Shown here one piece after another: positions 25,049 through 30,865 of a stretch of 30,865 nucleotides of DNA. The stretch's first letter is position 1; every line of letters starts with the position of its first letter. Position numbers and translations under genes: made by a program. Source of the DNA: Bacilli bacterium (GTDB taxonomy: Bacteria > Bacillota_I > Bacilli_A > RF39 > UBA660); contig JAEDKN010000009.1 in assembly GCA_016295795.1 (NCBI GenBank), positions 1 to 30,865 of the forward strand, read 5' to 3'. The notes below the pieces were generated by a model. The model had not been told where the DNA came from and made no database searches. It saw only the letters and a program-made list of their open reading frames with translations.

Positions 25049-26620
25049 TTATTTTATCATATCAATTACTTTTGGTAAAGTAGCAACTATCTTTGGATTG
25101 TATTTCTTATTTTCTTTCTCTTTGATTAATTGTAATATTTTTTCATTTTCAATGTTTTTATCTTTACTTATTATCTCATCTAATTCTATAGCTAATGATA
25201 AAACTTGAGAATAAATGGGTATTTGTTCTTTACTTAATCCATAAGGATATCCACTTCCATCATAATTTTCATAACAACTAAGTATCATATTAGATGAATA
25301 TTTATATAACTCATCATCTCTAAATTGTAACATATAACTTTTAACTATATCACTTGCGAAAATAGGATGTTTTTTAACAAGTTCTATTTCTTCTTTTGAA
25401 AGATTTCCTGATTTACCAAGCGTTCTTGGTAATAAATATATTCCTATATTATATAAATCAACTGATTTCACTATTTTATTAATCTGATATTCTAACATTT
25501 GATATTCTGGATAATCATTTGATACTTGTTTCATCAACACTTCAACATATTTTCTTACTCGCTCTATTCTATTTTTATTATCATATATATAAGAATCAAC
25601 AATTCCATTTATTATATTAAACAAATCAGTATGTTGAGATAATATCATATTATTTAAAGAAGAACTTGTCCTATAAAGATTTATTAGATTTTTAGTCCTA
25701 TATTTTATTATTTCCAAATTAAATGGTTTTTCTAATAAATCTGCAATATTGTATTGATAAACTTTTTGCCTTGTTTTTTTGTCTTCAGCACCACTTATAG
25801 TTATAACTGGAATCTTAGACAAAATATTTTTTTGTTGTAAGTAATCCAATACAGCAAACCCATCCATAATAGGCATCATTATATCTAAAAATATACCAAC
25901 TATGTTGTTGAAACCAATGTTTTCAAATATATCTAGTGCTTCTTTTCCGTTGGTTGCCATTATTATTTCATACTGATCACTAAAGGTTTTTTTGATTAGA
26001 TTTCTAGTCATAATATCATCATCTATGATCATAAGAGTATCTTTGCCACGACTAACTTGTGAAGTCATATCTTTTTCCATTTGATAGTTAAATTCTGGAA
26101 ACTCCTTTATTAATTGTTCCAACAATACTTTTATATACTCTCTTGTACTTTCGTTATTGCTTATATCTAAAGCATTATATATTTTAAGAACCACATCAGA
26201 TATTCTAAAAGCAATATTATTTAGTTTTATTTTAATTAATTCTAATTCGTCATTTGAATCTTCTTTCTCGTTGTTCTTTATAGATGCAGAAACAACAATT
26301 TTTGAATTTCCTAATATAAATAATTTTGCATAATTAATATACTCAACAAATGTATCATTTTCTTTTGCACGATATTTATATGAAATACTTCCATTATTAT
26401 ACTCTAGCTTAGAAACCGATAAATTATCAAAATAATCATTTAAATCTTCTGGATGAATTATAGGACTAATTTGTTGCATAAAATCAAAAAATGTTAATTC
26501 TTTATCTATAATTTTATCTTTAAAAACATATACTTTGTCCGATTGTATATCTATTATATATATACTAGAGAAAAAAGTTATAAGTTCTTCATTAATAAGG
26601 TTTTCATAATTATCTTTCAT
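25049..26620 (-). CDS. Response regulator with degenerate HD-GYP output domain
   Basis: 523 residues. The N-terminal 110 look like a PAS-type domain (YIIDIQSDKVYVFKD, IHPEDL). A helical linker follows. A receiver domain at about 194-312 has the acidic pair D200/D201, phospho-acceptor D246 in FLDIMMP, and K298 in EKPF, so it should accept phosphate. The last 200 residues match HD-GYP: SGNLSKEEIELVKKHP and DGSGYPYGL (454-462) are kept, but HDIGK is YNIGI (390-394) and the HHE of HHExxDG is CYE (449-451). The c-di-GMP phosphodiesterase site is therefore predicted dead. It is in an operon 12 bases after the Hpt gene and 29 before the repeat surface protein. Output is probably protein-protein contact. 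Confidence 0.88.
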   Translation of the reverse strand: MKDNYENLINEELITFFSSIYIIDIQSDKVYVFKDKIIDKELTFFDFMQQISPIIHPEDLNDYFDNLSVSKLEYNNGSISYKYRAKENDTFVEYINYAKLFILGNSKIVVSASIKNNEKEDSNDELELIKIKLNNIAFRISDVVLKIYNALDISNNESTREYIKVLLEQLIKEFPEFNYQMEKDMTSQVSRGKDTLMIIDDDIMTRNLIKKTFSDQYEIIMATNGKEALDIFENIGFNNIVGIFLDIMMPIMDGFAVLDYLQQKNILSKIPVITISGAEDKKTRQKVYQYNIADLLEKPFNLEIIKYRTKNLINLYRTSSSLNNMILSQHTDLFNIINGIVDSYIYDNKNRIERVRKYVEVLMKQVSNDYPEYQMLEYQINKIVKSVDLYNIGIYLLPRTLGKSGNLSKEEIELVKKHPIFASDIVKSYMLQFRDDELYKYSSNMILSCYENYDGSGYPYGLSKEQIPIYSQVLSLAIELDEIISKDKNIENEKILQLIKEKENKKYNPKIVATLPKVIDMIK

Positions 26621-26632
26621 ATTTATCTCCCC

Positions 26633-26995
26633 TTATAAGCTTAAGTAATTTGCAATAATTTGTTTCCATTTTTCTTTTGCGATTATCAAATCATTAAAGT
26701 GCTCATTAACAAATTCCGAATCATTTTCTTTGCTTTTTAATTCATGTTGATAAGCAACATCTGCGAATTCAGTTATCCCAAGAGATCTACAATTACTTTT
26801 TAGTGCATGAACTAATATTGCATAATTTGGCATATCACCTTTATTTTTATAATCTTCAATCTCTAATAATTGTTGATCCAACCCATCATAGAAATCTTTG
26901 ATTATTTCATCAAAAGTTTCCATGTCACCCATATAAGATAAAGCTGCAGTAACATCTACTCCGTTGTTTTCCAAAAATTGTGTCTTATTATTCAT
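26633..26995 (-). CDS. Stand-alone histidine phosphotransfer (Hpt) protein
   Basis: About 120 residues, almost all helical, with the Hpt phosphorylation motif LVHALKSNCRSLG (phospho-His about residue 63) and the expected helices on both sides. It should pass phosphate from the receiver domains of the two hybrid kinases to the downstream response regulator. The start chosen is ATG at 26995, nine bases after AAAGGA; an ATG at 27004 overlaps the end of the kinase gene but has no spacing for a binding site. It sits between the kinase genes and the regulator gene in the same operon. It lacks the extra domains often fused to Hpt. Confidence 0.9.
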   Translation of the reverse strand: MNNKTQFLENNGVDVTAALSYMGDMETFDEIIKDFYDGLDQQLLEIEDYKNKGDMPNYAILVHALKSNCRSLGITEFADVAYQHELKSKENDSEFVNEHFNDLIIAKEKWKQIIANYLSL

Positions 26996-26996
26996 A

Positions 26997-28862
26997 TTAT
27001 TCATTCCTTTCTTTATTAAAATATTTATTAATTATCTTATCCAACTCACTAGTATTTATTGGCTTAGACAAATAATCGTCAAAGCCTTCATTCAAATACA
27101 TCTCTTTCATTCCAGTTATTGCATTAGCAGTTAATGCAACGATTGGTGGAATTTCATAACCGTCTAGTTTTTTTAGTATATGTAGAACTTCTATTCCATC
27201 TATCTCAGGCATCATATGATCCAAGAAAATAATATCGAATGTTTCTCCTTTTTTTATACAATCTATACATTCTTTTCCACTAGATAAAGAAGTTATAGAG
27301 AAATTGTATGGCTTAAGTAATTTCTCTGCTACTTTTAAATTTAGTTTGTTGTCATCAACCAAAAGAACTTTATAATTTGAACAATCTATATATTCAAATT
27401 TTTTTGTTTCTTCTTTGTTCTTTAGAATATCTCCTATTTTTTCATGATTTGATATCTTTTGCGTTACATCAACATAGAATATCGTACCTGCACCATATTC
27501 GCTTTCAAACCAAATTTTTCCTTTTAATAAATTTACCAATTTTTTAGTAATAACAAGTCCTAAACCAGTACCCTCTATTTCATTTTCGGTTGCGCTGTCA
27601 AGTCTTGAAAATTTTTCAAATAGTTTTCCAAAATCTTCTTTTTTTATTCCATATCCTGTATCTGATATTTTAAAATGAAGTAAAGCATTATTATTAACTA
27701 TTTCTGAGGTAACCGTTAATTCGATCTTCCCAACTTCAGTATACTTAACAGAATTGCTAAGAATATTTAAAAGTATCTGAAAAAGTTTTGTTTTATCCCC
27801 AATTAATTCTCTAGGAATATTTTCATCTACATTAGTAATAAATTTTATATTTTTAGTGTTAATACGAGCCTCTATTATACTCGTGAGTTCTAATATTATG
27901 TTTCCTAAATTGTATTTTTTGTTTTCTACTGTTTCTTCCCCTGTTTCAATCTTAGAGATATCAAGAATGTTATTTATTATTTCTAAAAGATTAGTTCCTG
28001 CTAAATATATATGGCTTATATCCTTTTTTGCGTTTTCAACTTCAAAATCTTTTTCGTTAAGTATTCCTTCACTAAATCCTATGATAGCATTCATTGGGGT
28101 CCTAATTTCATGTGACATATTAGATAAAAAGTCAGATTTTGCTTTATTTGAATCATCGGCTCTTTTTTTTGCAATTTCTAATTCTTTTATAAGATACAAG
28201 TCAGGATTTTCAAACATAAAATATATAATGTACATATCAAAAACGAAACTACTTGTAATTATTAAAACATTAGGAACTATAAGTTGTGTTACCATACACA
28301 GTACAGATTGAACAATTCCTATTATAAGTGGCATTTTATTTCCTATTACCAATGTTTCTTTTCTACTTATCACACTAATAGATGATATTATAACAGCTAT
28401 AATTCCTACTATGTATATATAATATAATGCGGGTCCTGATATATAAGCATAGTCAAAAGAACTAACATTATCAAACTTTATAAAAAAGAAAACAATACAA
28501 ACTACTACATATAACAAAAATATCATCTTTATTGTTCTGTTCTCAGTACAATATTTTATAAATTCTTTCTCTTTATACAAATATCCAATGGAAACTATAT
28601 AATAACAAACGCTCAAAATCCATGATATTGTTAAAAATCCATTTATTCTTACTAAAACATTACACACAACTTCATAATCATATGCATAGTAAAGTGCCGA
28701 TACTGCAGCAATTTCTGATATTATTACCCAAACTAATAATACTAATGACAACTTATAAAACTTATTATCAACCAAGGTTTGCTTAGATTTATAAAAATAT
28801 ACAGCTATTAATAATATTGCAAAGAGCAATCCTCCAATAGAAATTAATATCGATCCCAACAT
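26997..28862 (-). CDS. Hybrid sensor histidine kinase with 7-helix membrane sensor (copy 1)
   Basis: About 621 residues: seven predicted membrane helices (to about residue 218), a short coiled segment (ELEIAKKRADDSNKAKSDFL), HisKA with NMSHEIRTPMN (phospho-His 251), an ATPase domain with DTGYGI and GTGLGL boxes, and a C-terminal receiver (YKVLLVDDNKLN, phospho-Asp about 548 in IIFLDHMMPE, Lys in SKPI). It is a close paralogue of the next upstream gene, including the membrane half. The ATG at 28862 is chosen; a TTG at 28883 lies inside the upstream gene. It overlaps the Hpt gene region. Ligand unknown; the sensor has no large outside domain, so it may sense membrane-embedded or small molecules. 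Confidence 0.93.
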   Translation of the reverse strand: MLGSILISIGGLLFAILLIAVYFYKSKQTLVDNKFYKLSLVLLVWVIISEIAAVSALYYAYDYEVVCNVLVRINGFLTISWILSVCYYIVSIGYLYKEKEFIKYCTENRTIKMIFLLYVVVCIVFFFIKFDNVSSFDYAYISGPALYYIYIVGIIAVIISSISVISRKETLVIGNKMPLIIGIVQSVLCMVTQLIVPNVLIITSSFVFDMYIIYFMFENPDLYLIKELEIAKKRADDSNKAKSDFLSNMSHEIRTPMNAIIGFSEGILNEKDFEVENAKKDISHIYLAGTNLLEIINNILDISKIETGEETVENKKYNLGNIILELTSIIEARINTKNIKFITNVDENIPRELIGDKTKLFQILLNILSNSVKYTEVGKIELTVTSEIVNNNALLHFKISDTGYGIKKEDFGKLFEKFSRLDSATENEIEGTGLGLVITKKLVNLLKGKIWFESEYGAGTIFYVDVTQKISNHEKIGDILKNKEETKKFEYIDCSNYKVLLVDDNKLNLKVAEKLLKPYNFSITSLSSGKECIDCIKKGETFDIIFLDHMMPEIDGIEVLHILKKLDGYEIPPIVALTANAITGMKEMYLNEGFDDYLSKPINTSELDKIINKYFNKERNE

Positions 28863-28869
28863 ATAATCA

Positions 28870-30753
28870 CTACTTTCTTTCAACTTTATCTTTTATGAAA
28901 TATTTGCGCATTAATTTATTCAGTGCTTTTACATCTATTGGCTTTGGAATATAATAATCAAAGCCTTCATTTATATATGTCTCTTTCAATTCCGTCACAA
29001 CATTAGCTGTCATCGCAACAACAGGAGGTAAATCTTTCTTATCTAGTTTTTGTAATACTTTAAGAGTAGCAATACCATCTAAATTAGGCATCATATGATC
29101 CAAGAGTATCAAATCATATTTTTGATTTTCTTTTATTTTTTGAATACATGCTTCTCCACTTTCAACCATATCTACCTGTACGTTATATGGTTCCAATAGT
29201 CTTGCGGCAACTCTTAAGTTTAATTTATTATCATCAACAATTAAAATTTTATATTTTGAACAATCAAAGAAAAAATCTTTTTTATTTGAAGAAGAAATAT
29301 ATTCTTCGTTTTCTAAAATCTTACCAATTTTTGTTTTGTCTATTATTTCTTGTGATAATGTTATATAAAAACTTGTGCCTATTCCATATTCACTTTCGAA
29401 TTTAATATTTCCATTAAGCATGGTTACTAAGTTCTTCGCAACAACTAATCCAAGACCAACACCATTCATATTATTTTCTAATGACTCGTTATTGGAAAAA
29501 GTATCAAATATTCGATTAAAATCCTCTTTCTTTATTCCAAACCCTGTATCAGATATTTTAAAAGTAAGATTTGCAATATTATTAGTTATATTACATTTTA
29601 TACTTAGCTTTATCTCTCCAGAGTTAGTATGTTGAGCAGAATTATTTAAAATATTAGATAAAATCCTATATATTTTTACTTTATCCCCTAGTAACTTTGA
29701 AGGAATATTCTCATCTATTTCCATCTTAAATTTAACTTTTTTGTTATCTATTCTTGAATAAACGAAGCTATTTAATTCATACACTATATCTTTTATAGAA
29801 TATTCTAAGTTTTCAATGTGTTCTTTACCTGAAGACAGTCTAGATAAATCTAATATATTATTTATTATTTCTAAAAGGTTATTTCCAGCTTTGTAGATAC
29901 TTTTAACATCATTTTTTAAAGTTTCTTCAGTTAAATTTTTTTCATTCATAAGAGCTTCACTAAATCCCATAATAGTATTCATAGGAGTTCTAATTTCATG
30001 AGACATTTTAGATAAAAATGCCGTTTTTGCCTTATCAGCAGCCTCTGCTTCTTTTTTAGCAATTTCTAGTTCTGAGACTAATTTAATATCTTGGTTTTCA
30101 AGGGTAAAATACATAGCTATAACAGAAAAAGCAAACAAAAATGACAAATCATTTATATCTGCATAATAAAATTGAACAACAGCCATTATTGCATAAAATA
30201 TCAAAAATATGAAAACAGGAATTCTTTTAATAACATTATCTTTGCTTATATCTTTTAATAATACATAAAACATATAAATAGCAACAACTGCAAAAACTCC
30301 ATATAAAACGTAAACTCCTGCTCCTCCTATAACATATAATTCATCATTTGCGCCGGAGGTATACTCTAACTTTAAGAAACACGATACAAAAAATAGAATA
30401 GCTGCTAAAACTATTAAAAAAATCATAAACTTTTCCTGAAAAAACTCTATAGGAGTACTATATTTTTTTGCTGTTACTAAACTTCTTAAGTAAGCTATAA
30501 TGCATATAAACCAAACCATATCTCCAAGGATAAACAACCTACAGACAAATTCATTTAATAAAGGAATTTTATCCCTAATAGACATAGTATATACACTAAG
30601 AAATTCAAGTAATAATAAAATTATTGTAACCATAAGTAAAAATCTATATATACTATTCTCTAAACTTTTATATTTCTTCTTTGAAAAATAAATTGCAGAT
30701 ATTAATAATGTAAAAATCAAACCAGATATAGTCAATCCAATACTATTAAGCAT
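28870..30753 (-). CDS. Hybrid sensor histidine kinase with 7-helix membrane sensor (copy 2, first gene of operon)
   Basis: About 627 residues with the same order as copy 1: seven membrane helices (to about 218), the linker ELEIAKKEAEAADKAKTAFL, HisKA with KMSHEIRTPMN (phospho-His about 252), an ATPase domain with DTGFGI and GVGLGL, and a receiver with YKILIVDDNKLNLRV, phospho-Asp about 552 in LILLDHMMPN and PKPID. All catalytic residues are present. ATG at 30753 is used; a GTG at 30762 with closer AGGAAA is an alternative. It is preceded by an extended -10 promoter and a terminator of the previous unit. The stop is 7 bases from the next kinase ATG. Two similar kinases probably feed one Hpt. 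Confidence 0.93.
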   Translation of the reverse strand: MLNSIGLTISGLIFTLLISAIYFSKKKYKSLENSIYRFLLMVTIILLLLEFLSVYTMSIRDKIPLLNEFVCRLFILGDMVWFICIIAYLRSLVTAKKYSTPIEFFQEKFMIFLIVLAAILFFVSCFLKLEYTSGANDELYVIGGAGVYVLYGVFAVVAIYMFYVLLKDISKDNVIKRIPVFIFLIFYAIMAVVQFYYADINDLSFLFAFSVIAMYFTLENQDIKLVSELEIAKKEAEAADKAKTAFLSKMSHEIRTPMNTIMGFSEALMNEKNLTEETLKNDVKSIYKAGNNLLEIINNILDLSRLSSGKEHIENLEYSIKDIVYELNSFVYSRIDNKKVKFKMEIDENIPSKLLGDKVKIYRILSNILNNSAQHTNSGEIKLSIKCNITNNIANLTFKISDTGFGIKKEDFNRIFDTFSNNESLENNMNGVGLGLVVAKNLVTMLNGNIKFESEYGIGTSFYITLSQEIIDKTKIGKILENEEYISSSNKKDFFFDCSKYKILIVDDNKLNLRVAARLLEPYNVQVDMVESGEACIQKIKENQKYDLILLDHMMPNLDGIATLKVLQKLDKKDLPPVVAMTANVVTELKETYINEGFDYYIPKPIDVKALNKLMRKYFIKDKVERK

Positions 30754-30786
30754 ACAAATCACACTTTCCTATTTTATTCTAGAATA

Positions 30787-30795
30787 AGTATAACA
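30787..30795 (-). promoter_or_regulatory. Extended -10 promoter of the phosphorelay operon
   Basis: Minus strand TGTTATACT, an extended -10 element, about 35 bases before the first kinase ATG. No good -35 is found. It is the only promoter-like element seen before the five-gene run. Confidence 0.45.
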
Positions 30796-30811
30796 CGAAA
30801 AGAGGTTAAAG

Positions 30812-30841
30812 AAAACAAAAAAAACTGCATGAAGCAGTTTT
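30812..30841 (-). terminator. Intrinsic terminator of a gene beyond the window
   Basis: Minus strand AAAACTGC-TTCAT-GCAGTTTT (8-bp stem, arms 30834-30841 and 30821-30828) followed by TTTTGTTT. It ends an upstream minus-strand unit whose gene is outside the window. The mirror T-rich side is weak (TATTTTA), so it is mainly minus-strand. Confidence 0.75.
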
Positions 30842-30865
30842 ATTTTACAATATATGGATTATCAA

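Overview
The window is a compact, AT-rich, almost entirely coding stretch of a low-GC Gram-positive-type chromosome. Evidence for Bacillota is the YmfF/YmfH peptidase pair, the Gram-positive FtsA-FtsZ and FtsK/SpoIIIE forms, strong AGGAGG-type ribosome binding sites, a double-glycine bacteriocin locus and the absence of any outer-membrane gene. TGA is used as a normal stop (for example in fmt and in bacteriocin peptide B), so this is not the Mycoplasma code. The short DnaE and very low GC fit an uncultured gut lineage of Bacilli near the Mollicutes/RF39 group, but that placement is inference. There is no intergenic gap above about 215 bases.

Layout. 1-5383: a Tad (type IVc) pilus operon on the minus strand (tadE, a TadF-like pseudopilin, cpaE/tadZ, tadA, tadB, tadC), with yebC as its last gene. 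5522-9014: dnaE (-), rpmB (+) and tRNA-Ile(GAU) (-). 9091-11441: a membrane-anchored unknown protein, fmt and a soluble unknown protein. 11456-14744: the M16 pair ymfH/ymfF and deoD. 14806-15900: the only long plus-strand gene, an M3-like HExxH metallopeptidase with a perfect consensus promoter. 15928-20743: cell division genes ftsK, ftsZ and ftsA. 20786-23799: a bacteriocin operon. 23843-30795: a five-gene phosphorelay operon ending in an InlB-type repeat surface protein.

The part most likely to be new is 20.8-23.8 kb. On the minus strand, a C39-peptidase ABC transporter and a very short HlyD-like accessory protein are followed by three small genes, all below 60 codons: two double-glycine precursors (A, 46 aa; B, 55 aa) and a leaderless one-helix membrane protein of 55 aa. 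The last one repeats, gap-free, the C-terminal pattern of precursor B, LGxx[LI]G[ST]xLR(x)6[VM]C. This suggests an immunity protein built from the same module as the toxin. The genes overlap or nearly abut (ATGA at B/ORF3), and the operon ends in an intrinsic terminator. The transporter appears to start at an ATA codon, placed 7 nt after a perfect AGGAGG.

The second interesting system is at 23.9-30.8 kb. Two paralogous 7-helix hybrid histidine kinases, a stand-alone Hpt protein, a response regulator with a degenerate HD-GYP output domain and a repeat-containing surface protein are packed behind one extended -10 promoter and closed by one terminator. This is a complete His-Asp-His-Asp relay whose final output domain has lost its predicted metal ligands.
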